This document shows, one piece after another, positions 1 to 7,462 of a stretch of DNA of 9,199 nt (position 1 is its first letter; every line of letters begins with the position of its first letter). Below the pieces are notes generated by a model. It was not told the origin of the DNA and did no database searches. It was given only the letters and a program-made list of their open reading frames with translations. Both the position numbers and the translations under genes were made by a program. Source of the stretch: Bacillota bacterium (GTDB lineage Bacteria; Bacillota; Clostridia; Oscillospirales; Acutalibacteraceae). The stretch covers positions 1 to 9,199 of the forward strand of contig JAEZJA010000026.1 of assembly GCA_023415895.1 (NCBI GenBank). The letters are read 5' to 3'.

Positions 1-270
1 ACTATTTACGGTCGGGGAATTTTTGCTCGAGGTTTCTTCCTTGCTTTTTGTTTGTAAATGGGTCGCAACACTGCTATTCGTTGTATTACTCGTTTCTGTT
101 GGATTTCCCTTAGGGACCGTATTTTCAACCTCACTGCTGGTAACTGTGGTGACTCCAAGCGTTTGTGCCGGCTCAGAACTTGTAGTATCTTTTTGTTTTG
201 CACCGCATCCGACAAAGCCTAGAGCTATTAGTATTGAAATTGCAACTGTTATAATAAACTTTTTATCCAT
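1..270 (-). CDS. Putative lipoprotein, N-terminal fragment (runs off left edge)
   Basis: The reading frame opens with ATG at 270-268 and stays open for 90 codons to the window edge, so the C-terminus is missing. Residues 1-21 are a lipoprotein signal peptide: MDKK, a hydrophobic stretch, then F-V-G-C with the lipidated cysteine at residue 22. This lipobox is acceptable but not ideal because Phe sits at -3. After the cysteine comes a low-complexity segment rich in Ser, Thr, Asn, Glu and Lys, typical of the flexible tether between the membrane anchor and an outer domain. An AAGGA sequence lies 9 bases before the ATG. The start overlaps the end of the upstream secreted-protein gene by 8 bases, so the two are probably translationally coupled and share the promoter near 920. 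No functional domain is visible in this part, so no function is assigned. The minus-strand frame is preferred over a plus-strand ORF covering 23-313 because of the signal peptide, ribosome site and overlap. Confidence 0.72.
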   Translation of the reverse strand, partial: MDKKFIITVAISILIALGFVGCGAKQKDTTSSEPAQTLGVTTVTSSEVENTVPKGNPTETSNTTNSSVATHLQTKSKEETSSKNSPTVNS

Positions 271-868
271 ACAATATATTCCTTGCAGCGATGGCATCAC
301 CGTCAGTATTTAAGGTTGACATATCCGCTTTATAAACATTTACGATTGGATCTTGTTCTGCCCAAAACTCATTATTGAATGAACCCCCGTCACCTTCTTT
401 GGCGAAATATAAGTCAATTGATGTTATTTTTTGATTAGTATCAAAATTCTTCTTTAAAGTCACTGCTTTAAGTGGTTGAGAGTAGTCTTTTATGATCGTT
501 GTCCCATCAAGCTTTTTGCCTGACCAAAATAATGTTTTATCATAGCTCTCTCGAAACGACATGCTATTGTGCAAGAATCTTTCTGAGCCGTTTTCACCGC
601 TTATTTTTATAAATACTTCTTTCATATCGCCATAGCCATTGGTCTTTAATTTTACAATACCATAGAGTATTTGCAATGGCTTGTCTTTACCCCCGGCAAT
701 TTCCGTAAACCAGTTGTTTTCTTCAACCGCAACGGGTGTAACTTGAAACTCTGCTGCATAGAGCACCTCAACATCATTGAAGGTATAGGTTATTTTTTCC
801 GCATTCGTTAAACAACAACACATTATAGATATGACAAGGCAAGAAACTAGAACAATTACTTTTTTCAT
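263..868 (-). CDS. Secreted protein of unknown function, 201 aa
   Basis: I do not recognise the family. The protein starts with a clear Sec signal peptide: two lysines, a hydrophobic core at residues 4-20 with four cysteines (10, 17, 18, 19), and a likely signal peptidase I site after T-N-A at residue 23. None of the cysteines fits a good lipobox. The mature part, about 178 residues, has no cysteine, is rich in Asp, Asn, Lys and aromatic residues, and alternates hydrophobic and polar residues in a way that suggests a beta-rich extracellular domain. This is inference, and no catalytic motif is visible. The start is supported by GGGGGAG five bases before the ATG. The gene has its own promoter (934-908) just past the dapL terminator and overlaps the following lipoprotein gene by 8 bases. 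Base composition is clearly more AT-rich than in the car/dap genes, which suggests an accessory cassette. A small ligand-binding or envelope-associated partner of the lipoprotein is possible but unproven. Confidence 0.75.
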   Translation of the reverse strand: MKKVIVLVSCLVISIMCCCLTNAEKITYTFNDVEVLYAAEFQVTPVAVEENNWFTEIAGGKDKPLQILYGIVKLKTNGYGDMKEVFIKISGENGSERFLHNSMSFRESYDKTLFWSGKKLDGTTIIKDYSQPLKAVTLKKNFDTNQKITSIDLYFAKEGDGGSFNNEFWAEQDPIVNVYKADMSTLNTDGDAIAARNILYG

Positions 869-907
869 ATTCTCTCCCCCAACTTTCTAACGTGTTTCCA
901 ATTCCAT

Positions 908-934
908 ATTATATCATATTACAAATCATGTCAA
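908..934 (-). promoter_or_regulatory. Sigma-A promoter for the secreted protein/lipoprotein pair
   Basis: On the minus strand a perfect -35 box TTGACA (934-929) is followed after 15 bases by a perfect -10 box TATAAT (913-908). The -10 box carries an extended TG motif directly upstream (TGATATAAT). The 15-base spacer is short, but the extended -10 would compensate. An alternative -10, TAATAT, sits at 17-base spacing. The predicted transcript starts near 900, about 30 bases before the ATG at 868, leaving little room for leader regulation. Confidence 0.7.
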
Positions 935-968
935 ACGAAACATTCTCTTAAACTCAACAGTTTATGAT

Positions 969-1017
969 AAAAACCAAAGCCCGGACGGAACACAAATTGT
1001 GCAAACCGTCCGGGCTT
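969..1017 (-). terminator. Strong intrinsic terminator after dapL
   Basis: A perfect 12-base inverted repeat, AAGCCCGGACGG at 977-988 and its complement at 1006-1017, encloses a second small inverted repeat, CACA/TGTG (991-994 and 998-1001). The hairpin is therefore two-tiered. On the minus strand the stem is followed by TGGTTTTTATC, a T-rich tract ending near 969. The plus-strand side is less T-rich, so the terminator mainly serves transcription from dapL, whose stop codon lies 22 bases upstream. It separates the car/dap block from the AT-rich two-gene unit. Confidence 0.9.
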
Positions 1018-1039
1018 CGTTATATTTAGCTATCGTAAA

Positions 1040-2215
1040 TTACAGCTGGGCAAAGCGGCGCATGGCTTCGGCCGTATTCTCATGGTCGCCGAAAGCGGTC
1101 AGGCGGAAGAAGCCCTCGCCGTTGACACCGAACCCGGCTCCGGGCGTTCCCACAACATTGGCTTGAGTCAAGAGTTTATCGAAGAAGTCCCAGGATTTCA
1201 TGTCGTTCGGGCATTTGAGCCAGATATAAGGCGAATTCTCTCCACCCGTGAACCAGATGCCCATGCCGCGCAGGGCGTCGGCGATCGTGCGCGCGTTCTG
1301 ACGATAATAGTCAATGTTGGCACGAATCTGCTGCTGTCCCTTGTCGGTAAATACCGCCGCGGCGCCCCTCTGTACGATATAAGGTACTCCGTTGAATTTG
1401 GTTGTTTGACGGCGCAGCCAGAAACGGTTGAGCTTGGCACCACCGAATTCCAGCTCCATCGGTACGACGGTATAGCCGCAGCGCGTTCCCGTAAATCCTG
1501 CCGTTTTGGAGAAGGAACAGAATTCGATCGCGCATTTTTTGGCGCCTTCAATTTCGTAAATGCTGCGGGGCAGGCTATCGTCGCAGACAAAGGCTTCGTA
1601 TGCCGCGTCGAACAGAATGACCGCGCCGCAATCGAGCGCGTAATCGATCCAGTGCTTAAGCTGCTCACGGTTGTACACCGCTCCGGTGGGGTTGTTGGGG
1701 GAGCAGAGGTAAATAATGTCCGCTTTCACACTTTCGTCGGGCAAGGGGAGAAAGCCGTTATCGGCATTCGCATTCATATAGACGATGCGACGTCCGGCCA
1801 TGACGTTGGTGTCCACATAGACCGGATAGACCGGGTCAGGCACCAGTACGGTATTGTCTGTTGCAAAGAGATCCAGAATGTTGCCGATGTCGCTTTTGGC
1901 ACCATCGCTGACAAAAATCTCATGGCGATCCACCGGAATGGAACGTGCCGCGTAATACCCGGCAATGGCTTCGGCTAGAAAGTCATAGCCCTGTTCGGGG
2001 CCATAACCGCGGAAGGTTTCTTTATTGCCCATTTCGGCCACCGCGTTCTGCATCGCATCCACAACCGCACCGCACAAAGGCAGCGTTACGTCGCCGATGC
2101 CCAGACGAATGATGGGAGCATCCGGGTGTTGTTCCTTGTATTCCCCAACCTTTTTGGCAATTGTGGAGAACAGATAACTGTCCTTAAGGTTAAGGTAGTT
2201 TTCATTGATTTTCAT
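1040..2215 (-). CDS. dapL: LL-diaminopimelate aminotransferase (DapL), 391 aa
   Basis: DapL is a cytoplasmic PLP enzyme that converts tetrahydrodipicolinate and glutamate directly to LL-diaminopimelate, bypassing the acylated DapD/C/E route. The N-terminus [10 protein letters not shown] followed by [12 protein letters not shown] is characteristic of the family. Fold-type I aminotransferase motifs are all present: SPNNPTG with Asn174, an Asp203/Tyr206 pair in FDAAYEAF, the PLP lysine Lys237 in [10 protein letters not shown], and the substrate-carboxylate Arg371 in the FFRLTAFG segment. Length is normal for the family. The ORF remains open for 28 codons further upstream, to 2299, but the start at 2215 is chosen because the family begins there and AGGAGGAGAT lies about 9 bases before it. 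The next gene upstream ends in DapF, the enzyme that uses the DapL product, so the two form the last DAP steps. A terminator follows 22 bases after the stop. Confidence 0.95.
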   Translation of the reverse strand: MKINENYLNLKDSYLFSTIAKKVGEYKEQHPDAPIIRLGIGDVTLPLCGAVVDAMQNAVAEMGNKETFRGYGPEQGYDFLAEAIAGYYAARSIPVDRHEIFVSDGAKSDIGNILDLFATDNTVLVPDPVYPVYVDTNVMAGRRIVYMNANADNGFLPLPDESVKADIIYLCSPNNPTGAVYNREQLKHWIDYALDCGAVILFDAAYEAFVCDDSLPRSIYEIEGAKKCAIEFCSFSKTAGFTGTRCGYTVVPMELEFGGAKLNRFWLRRQTTKFNGVPYIVQRGAAAVFTDKGQQQIRANIDYYRQNARTIADALRGMGIWFTGGENSPYIWLKCPNDMKSWDFFDKLLTQANVVGTPGAGFGVNGEGFFRLTAFGDHENTAEAMRRFAQL

Positions 2216-2234
2216 TCGGCAAATCTCCTCCTGG
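2216..2234 (-). promoter_or_regulatory. Ribosome binding site that fixes the dapL start
   Basis: On the minus strand, AGGAGGAGAT (2232-2223) precedes the ATG at 2215 by a normal distance. No comparable site precedes the in-frame ATG at 2299, so the shorter 391-residue protein is preferred over the 419-residue version. Confidence 0.85.
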
Positions 2235-2278
2235 AAGTTCCTTGATGCAGGGAATGTGCTCGTTATCAGTATTGGTAT

Positions 2279-2287
2279 AGTATAGCA
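2279..2287 (-). promoter_or_regulatory. Possible weak extended -10 promoter for dapL
   Basis: The 114-base gap between the carB-dapF stop and the dapL start contains TGCTATACT on the minus strand: an extended -10 (TG, one base, TATACT) about 64 bases before the dapL ATG. No good -35 lies at 16-18 bases; the hexamer at 17 bases is TTCCGT. There is no terminator in the gap, so dapL is probably transcribed mainly from the car promoter, with this as a possible secondary start. The gap is too short for a lysine riboswitch. Confidence 0.3.
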
Positions 2288-2329
2288 CAGATCATACAAT
2301 CACGGAACACAAAATTATTGAGGGGACGG

Positions 2330-3169
2330 TCAGATTTCCACGGTACCTTCAAAAACCTTTTCCGCTTTTCCGGTCATATAGACCGCCTCATCCGTATAGC
2401 GGATGATCAGATCGCCGCCCTTAAGCTTGACCGTGATATCCTCGTCCTTGACGCAATAGCCGTTGAGCACCGCTGCAACCGCCGCCGCGCAGGCACCCGT
2501 GCCGCAGGCCCAGGTCTCGCCGCTGCCGCGTTCCCATACCCGCATGCGCAGCGTGGTACGGTTGACGACCGTAATGAATTCGGTATTGACGCGCTCGGGG
2601 AATAGAGGATCGTATTCAAAGACCGGGCCGATCTTGTCAATGTCCAGATTGTCCAAATGATCCATGAAGACCACACAATGGGGATTGCCCATGGATACGC
2701 AGGTAATGTTGTAAGGCTTGCCGTCGATGTGAACGGGGCGCGCAACGACCATATCGCCGTCCAGCTTGACGGGAATGCGGGAGGGAGCCAATTCGGCTTT
2801 GCCCATATCCACCGTGGCGGAGCTGACCTTGCCGTTCTGGAAAAACAGCTTCAGCTTCTTAATGCCACTGAGCGTTTCAATCGTCAGCGAGTTCTTATGC
2901 ACCATTTTGTTGTCGTAAAGGTATTTACCTACACACCGGATGGCGTTGCCGCACATCTTACCCTCACTGCCGTCGAGATTGAACATCCGCATTTTGGCGT
3001 CGGCCACATCGGACGGACAGATCAGCACCACGCCGTCACCGCCGATGCCGAAATGCCGGTCAGACAGATGGACGCTCAGCGACTCAGGGCTGATGATACG
3101 CTGCTCAAAGCAGTTGAAGTAAATATAATCGTTGCCGCAGCCCTGCATTTTGGTGAAGTGGAATTTCAT
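2330..3169 (-). other. dapF: DapF (diaminopimelate epimerase) domain of the fusion, with a possible internal start
   Basis: This segment is a full-length DapF of 279 residues, converting LL- to meso-diaminopimelate by a two-cysteine acid/base mechanism without a cofactor. It begins MKFHFTKMQGCGNDYIYF, the usual DapF N-terminus with the substrate-binding Asn. The first catalytic cysteine is residue 1140 of the fusion, in the segment DGSEGKMCGNAIRC. The second is residue 1289, in ERGSGETWACGTGACAA. Other conserved segments are RHFGIGGDGVV, GNPHCVVF and RVNTEF. The Met codon at 3169-3167 has AGGA (3181-3178) placed 8 bases upstream, and an overlapping GGAG, so separate translation of DapF from this internal site is plausible in addition to the fused product. 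Its substrate is made by DapL, encoded immediately downstream. The enzymatic assignment is firm. Whether DapF acts fused, free, or both is open. Confidence 0.93.
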
Positions 3170-6100
3170 ATGCTCCGTCCTCATGTGGTTAATATCCACC
3201 AGCTCGGTGCTCAGCTGTGTATACCGGCTGCGCATGCTGTTGGCAAGGGCGTTTGCTGTGTCAATCGAGGTCAGACAGGGGATGGCAAGCTCAACAGCTT
3301 TACGGCGGATTTTCACGCTGTCACGGCCAGGCAGGCGGCCTTTGGAGGAGGTGGAGATGATATAATTGATCTTTCCGCTTTCCAGAAGGGTCATAATGTT
3401 GTCATCGGCTGCCTCGTGAATCTTGTTGACCGTCACAGCTGTCAGTCCGACCTCGGCCAACGCCTTGACTGTGCCCTTGGTGGCGTAGAGAGTGAAGCCC
3501 ATTTCCGAATATTTCTTCGCCGTAACCAAAATTTCGGCTTTGTCCGTATCGCGCACGGTAATCAGCACTCCGCCATGCCTTTTCATCTTGTATCCCGCCG
3601 CGATCAAGCCCTTGTAGAGGGCTTCGTCGAGGGATTTGCCGATGCCCAGCACTTCGCCCGTGGATTTCATTTCCGGTCCGAGCTGGGTATCCACGTCGAT
3701 CAGCTTTTCAAAGGAGAAGACGGGTACTTTGACGGCGACATAGGGGGGGACAGGATACAGACCCGTGCCGTATCCCAAATCGGCCAATTTTTCACCCAGC
3801 ATGGCGTGGGTGGCGAGATCGACCATGGGCACGCCCGTCACCTTGCTGATATAAGGAATGGTGCGCGAGGAACGAGGATTCACTTCAATGACAAAGATCT
3901 GGTTTTCATGAATGACATACTGGATATTAATCAGGCCGCGCGTGTGCAGCGACACAGCCAGCTGTTTGGTGTATTCCACCAACCGCTCGGTCAAATGGCC
4001 GCTGACGTTCCAGGCGGGATAGACGGCAATCGAGTCACCCGAATGGATACCAGCACGCTCAATATGCTCCATGATACCCGGAATCAGAATGTCTTCCCCG
4101 TCACAGATGGCATCGACCTCAATCTCAATGCCCATCAGGTATTTGTCGATCAGCACGGGATTTTCAATGTTGTGTGCCAGAATGATGGCCATGTATTCGC
4201 GAATGTCCTCGTCGCAGAAAGCAATGATCATGTTCTGACCACCCAGCACATAGGACGGACGCATCAGCACGGGATATCCCAGCGCATTGGCGGCGCGCAA
4301 GGCATCTTCGGTGTTCATGACGGTGGTGCCCTGCGGACGTTTGATGTTCAGCTGTTCGAGCAGCGCGTCAAAACGCTCGCGGTCTTCGGCGGCGTCAATG
4401 CTGTCGGCAGGCGTGCCCAGAATGCGAACACCCTGCGCTTCGAGGAAGTTGGCCAGTTTAATGGCGGTTTGACCACCAAAAGCAACGACCACGCCGTAAG
4501 GCTTCTCGGTCGCAATCACATTCATGACATCCTCGGGAGTCAGGGGTTCAAAATACAGACGGTCGGCGGTGTCAAAGTCGGTCGATACGGTTTCGGGGTT
4601 GTTGTTGACAATTACAACCTCATAACCCATATCCTTGAGCGCCCATACACAATGCACCGAGGCATAATCGAACTCGATTCCCTGTCCAATACGGATGGGA
4701 CCCGACCCGAACACGATGATGGTTTTCTTGTCCGAATGCTTGTCGGCAATAAAGTCCGCCGCTTCGTTTTCCTGGTCATAGGTGGAGTAGAAATAAGGGG
4801 TCTGGGCGGAAAACTCCGCCGCGCAGGTATCCACCATTTTGAAGACCGCCTGACGGGGATGGGGGATGGACTGTCCCGAAATGCGGGCAATCACCTTATC
4901 CGGATAGCCGAATTTTTTACATTCCAGATACAGATCATCGTCCAATCCCTTTTCTATGCGCGCTTCCAGCGCAGCAAGATGGCACAGCTTATTTAAAAAC
5001 CAAAGATCGATTTTGGTGATATCGTGAATTTCTTGGCAGGTCACTCCCCGCTTGATGGCTTCAAAAATGACGAACAGCCGCAGATCGTTGCACTGATGGA
5101 GACGGTCGTGTATCTCCTGATCGGCCAGTTGCGCCAACGCGGGCATATTCAGGCTGTCGAGCGAAATTTCAGCGCCGCGCACCGCTTTCATGATGGCCTG
5201 CTCGAAGCTGTCACCGATAGCCATGACCTCGCCGGTGGCCTTCATCTGGGTACCCAGCGTGCGCTTGGCGTAAACAAACTTATCAAACGGCCATTTGGGC
5301 AGCTTGACAACCACATAATCGAGCGCGGGTTCAAAGCAGGCACAGGTTTTGCCGGTCACGGCGTTCTTGATCTCGTCGAGCGTATAGCCGATCGCAATCT
5401 TGGACGCAACCTTGGCAATCGGATAACCGGTCGCCTTGGAGGCGAGTGCCGAGGAGCGCGATACACGGGGGTTGACCTCAATGACGGCGTATTCGAAGCT
5501 GTCGGGATTGAGGGCAAACTGGCAGTTACAGCCGCCTTCAATTTTGAGTGCGGAGATGATATTCAAGGCCGCCGAACGCAGCATCTGGTATTCTTTATCG
5601 GCCAGGGTTACAGCGGGGGCAATGACAATGCTGTCGCCTGTGTGCACGCCCACGGGGTCAAAGTTTTCCATGCTGCACACCGTTATGACGTTGCCCTTGC
5701 TGTCGCGCATGACCTCAAACTCGATTTCCTTCCATCCGGAGATGCACTTCTCAACGAGAATCTGCGTAATGGGGGAGAGACGCAGGCCATTGGCGGCGAT
5801 TTCCCGCAGCTCTTTCTCGTCATTGACGATACCGCCGCCCGAACCGCCGAGGGTAAAGGCGGGTCGGATGATGACCGGATAGCCGATCTCATCGGCAAAG
5901 TCGACAGCCGCCTGAACTTCCGTGGCGACAATGGAGGGGATGACCGGCTCGCCGATTTCCAGCATGGTATCTTTGAACATCTGGCGGTCTTCCGCCTTAT
6001 CGATGGTTTCGGGGTTGGCGCCCAGCAGCTGTACGTTGTTTTGCGCAAGGAAGCCCTCGCGCGCCAGCTGCATGGACAGGGTCAGTCCTGTCTGCCCCCC

Positions 6101-6370
6101 GAGCGTGGACAACACACTGTCCGGCTTTTCTTCAAGAATGATACGCTTGAGCGTATCGGTTGTCAGCGGCTCGATATAGATCCGGTCGGCCATCGCGTTG
6201 TCGGTCATAATCGTGGCCGGATTGGAGTTGACCAGTACGACCTCCAGCCCTTCTTCCTTGAGTGCGCGGCAGGCCTGGGTTCCGGCATAATCAAATTCCG
6301 CCGCCTGGCCGATTACGATGGGGCCGGAGCCGATCACCAGAATTTTCTTAAGTTGCTTATTCAATGGCAT
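2330..6370 (-). CDS. carB-dapF: CarB-DapF fusion: carbamoyl-phosphate synthase large subunit joined to diaminopimelate epimerase, 1346 aa
   Basis: One uninterrupted frame encodes two complete enzymes. Residues 1-1067 are CarB, which uses ammonia from CarA, bicarbonate and two ATP to make carbamoyl phosphate. The first ATP-grasp half opens with VIGSGPIVIGQAAEFDYAG and carries HTGDSIVIAPA and VIEVNPRVSRSSALASKATG. The second half opens near residue 548 with FGSGPIRIGQGIEFDY and carries HSGDSIAVYPA and IEVNPRSSRTIPYISK. An allosteric MGS-like domain spans about 930-1050 (YATKGT at 963-967). Residues 1068-1346 are DapF, described in its own entry. CarB alone is normally about 1060-1075 residues and DapF about 275-285, so nothing is missing and there is almost no linker. 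The start lies 3 bases after the carA stop, with its ribosome site inside the last carA codons. Unverified alternative: an assembly indel near the junction removed the carB stop. Confidence 0.93.
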   Translation of the reverse strand: MPLNKQLKKILVIGSGPIVIGQAAEFDYAGTQACRALKEEGLEVVLVNSNPATIMTDNAMADRIYIEPLTTDTLKRIILEEKPDSVLSTLGGQTGLTLSMQLAREGFLAQNNVQLLGANPETIDKAEDRQMFKDTMLEIGEPVIPSIVATEVQAAVDFADEIGYPVIIRPAFTLGGSGGGIVNDEKELREIAANGLRLSPITQILVEKCISGWKEIEFEVMRDSKGNVITVCSMENFDPVGVHTGDSIVIAPAVTLADKEYQMLRSAALNIISALKIEGGCNCQFALNPDSFEYAVIEVNPRVSRSSALASKATGYPIAKVASKIAIGYTLDEIKNAVTGKTCACFEPALDYVVVKLPKWPFDKFVYAKRTLGTQMKATGEVMAIGDSFEQAIMKAVRGAEISLDSLNMPALAQLADQEIHDRLHQCNDLRLFVIFEAIKRGVTCQEIHDITKIDLWFLNKLCHLAALEARIEKGLDDDLYLECKKFGYPDKVIARISGQSIPHPRQAVFKMVDTCAAEFSAQTPYFYSTYDQENEAADFIADKHSDKKTIIVFGSGPIRIGQGIEFDYASVHCVWALKDMGYEVVIVNNNPETVSTDFDTADRLYFEPLTPEDVMNVIATEKPYGVVVAFGGQTAIKLANFLEAQGVRILGTPADSIDAAEDRERFDALLEQLNIKRPQGTTVMNTEDALRAANALGYPVLMRPSYVLGGQNMIIAFCDEDIREYMAIILAHNIENPVLIDKYLMGIEIEVDAICDGEDILIPGIMEHIERAGIHSGDSIAVYPAWNVSGHLTERLVEYTKQLAVSLHTRGLINIQYVIHENQIFVIEVNPRSSRTIPYISKVTGVPMVDLATHAMLGEKLADLGYGTGLYPVPPYVAVKVPVFSFEKLIDVDTQLGPEMKSTGEVLGIGKSLDEALYKGLIAAGYKMKRHGGVLITVRDTDKAEILVTAKKYSEMGFTLYATKGTVKALAEVGLTAVTVNKIHEAADDNIMTLLESGKINYIISTSSKGRLPGRDSVKIRRKAVELAIPCLTSIDTANALANSMRSRYTQLSTELVDINHMRTEHMKFHFTKMQGCGNDYIYFNCFEQRIISPESLSVHLSDRHFGIGGDGVVLICPSDVADAKMRMFNLDGSEGKMCGNAIRCVGKYLYDNKMVHKNSLTIETLSGIKKLKLFFQNGKVSSATVDMGKAELAPSRIPVKLDGDMVVARPVHIDGKPYNITCVSMGNPHCVVFMDHLDNLDIDKIGPVFEYDPLFPERVNTEFITVVNRTTLRMRVWERGSGETWACGTGACAAAVAAVLNGYCVKDEDITVKLKGGDLIIRYTDEAVYMTGKAEKVFEGTVEI

Positions 6371-6383
6371 AGCTTATTCCTCC
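6367..6383 (-). promoter_or_regulatory. carB translation-start block inside the end of carA
   Basis: On the minus strand this reads GGAGGAATAAGCTATGC. The Shine-Dalgarno GGAGG comes from the last glutamate codons of carA, TAA is the carA stop, GCT is the whole intergenic gap, and ATG starts carB. Ribosomes ending carA are placed directly on the carB start, which helps keep the two subunits near 1:1. The same 17 bases occur at the carA start. Confidence 0.85.
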
Positions 6384-7462
6384 TCCATCATGGTGACAAA
6401 GCGGTCGAACAGGAAGCCAGTATCCAGCGGGCCGCCGGCGGCTTCGGGATGAAACTGCACCGAAAAGGCGGGCATGTCGGTATAGTCAATGCCCTCGGAG
6501 GTGCCATCGTTGGCATTGGCAAACCGCATGACCGCATTAACGGGCAGCGAATTGCCCACAACCGCGTAGCCGTGGTTCTGGCTCGTGATGTATACACGGC
6601 CAGTCTCCAGATCCTTGACTGGCTGGTTGGCGCCGCGATGGCCGTATTTGAGCTTGGAGGTTTTGGCACCCTGCGAGAGGGCCAGCAGCTGGTGTCCCAG
6701 ACAGATGCCGAACAGCGGAATGGGATGTTTTCGCTTTTTATTCAATGAACACAGCTTTTTCAGCTGCGCGATGATTTCGGTGTTTTCAGCGGGATCGCCC
6801 GGACCGTTGGACAGCATAATGCCTTGGGGGTCGAGTGATAGAATATCCTCGGCTGTTGTCCCGGCTGGGATGACCGTCACCGCACAGCCTCGTTTTTCCA
6901 GCTCACGTTGGATATTCGCCTTGGCACCGAAGTCCCACAGCAGCACCCGCCGCCCATCGCCAGCGGCAGGCTGGATGGACGTGCAGCTCACAGAAGCAAC
7001 GGCATCGCGGATGACGTAGCGTTGCAACGTTTCGGGCGACGCTTCGGTGTCCTCGAGAGAGGAGGTGATGCGCGCGTTCATTACACCGGCTTCCCGGATG
7101 ATCTTGGTCAGCGCGCGGGTGTCGATATCGTATAATCCGATGATAGAATTGGATTTTAAAAAAGCATCAAGACACCCTTCACTACGGAAATTGGAGGGTT
7201 CCTGACACCATTCTCTGACAATATACGCTTTTAAATGGGGGCCGCTGCTCTCAAAATCGGTAGGAATCACGCCGTAATTGCCTATCAACGGAAATGTCTG
7301 AACAACGATCTGTCCATAATAGCTGGGATCGGTCAGCGTTTCCAGATACCCGGTCATAGCCGTGGTAAAAACAATTTCGCCTGTAACGTCGCCGTCGGCG
7401 CCAAAGCGCTTTCCCTCAAATACCTTTCCGTTTTCCAGGATTAGATAAACCTTCTGTTGCAT
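6374..7462 (-). CDS. carA: Carbamoyl-phosphate synthase small subunit (CarA), 362 aa
   Basis: CarA is the glutaminase subunit of carbamoyl-phosphate synthetase. It hydrolyses glutamine and passes ammonia to CarB through the internal tunnel of the heterodimer. The N-terminal CPSase small-chain domain opens with LILENGKVFEGKRFGADGD and includes FTTAMTGYLETLTDPSY and FPLIGNYG. The C-terminal class I glutamine amidotransferase domain starts near residue 172. It has the nucleophile Cys254 in FGICLGHQ and the His338/Glu340 partners in VQFHPEAAGGP, with the conserved ITSQNHGYAV segment between them. Length is normal. The start is supported by GGAGGAA at 7475-7469 and by a consensus promoter about 90 bases upstream. 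The gene ends in three acidic codons (GAG GAG GAA) that double as the ribosome binding site of carB. Co-expression with CarB by translational coupling is therefore likely. The presence of one carAB set gives no hint whether it serves pyrimidine or arginine synthesis. Confidence 0.97.
   Translation of the reverse strand: MQQKVYLILENGKVFEGKRFGADGDVTGEIVFTTAMTGYLETLTDPSYYGQIVVQTFPLIGNYGVIPTDFESSGPHLKAYIVREWCQEPSNFRSEGCLDAFLKSNSIIGLYDIDTRALTKIIREAGVMNARITSSLEDTEASPETLQRYVIRDAVASVSCTSIQPAAGDGRRVLLWDFGAKANIQRELEKRGCAVTVIPAGTTAEDILSLDPQGIMLSNGPGDPAENTEIIAQLKKLCSLNKKRKHPIPLFGICLGHQLLALSQGAKTSKLKYGHRGANQPVKDLETGRVYITSQNHGYAVVGNSLPVNAVMRFANANDGTSEGIDYTDMPAFSVQFHPEAAGGPLDTGFLFDRFVTMMEEE

Noticed and set aside
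263..340. Dockerin-like look of the secreted protein's C-terminus (NTDGDAIAARNILYG)
   Set aside because: Only one short DGD-like piece is present; the paired calcium-binding repeats of a dockerin are absent.
1082..1978. A 298-codon plus-strand open frame opposite dapL
   Set aside because: Antisense to a gene with all aminotransferase motifs; no independent evidence for coding.
2216..2299. N-terminal extension of DapL to the ATG at 2299
   Set aside because: The extra 28 residues do not resemble the family, lie across a possible promoter, and lack a ribosome site, whereas AGGAGGAGAT precedes the ATG at 2215.
984..2316. Twelve bases, acggaacacaaa, shared by the dapL terminator and the dapL leader
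   Set aside because: The match is short and AC/A-rich, and it does not extend into the terminator stem on both sides; likely chance.
2657..4996. A 779-codon plus-strand open frame opposite carB
   Set aside because: It lies wholly antisense to strongly conserved CarB/DapF coding sequence, shows no recognisable motif, and long antisense frames are common opposite genes with biased third codon positions. Treated as a shadow.
5024..6748. A 574-codon plus-strand open frame opposite carB and carA
   Set aside because: It spans the carA-carB boundary antisense, has no motif or ribosome site, and its length is explained by codon bias on the other strand.
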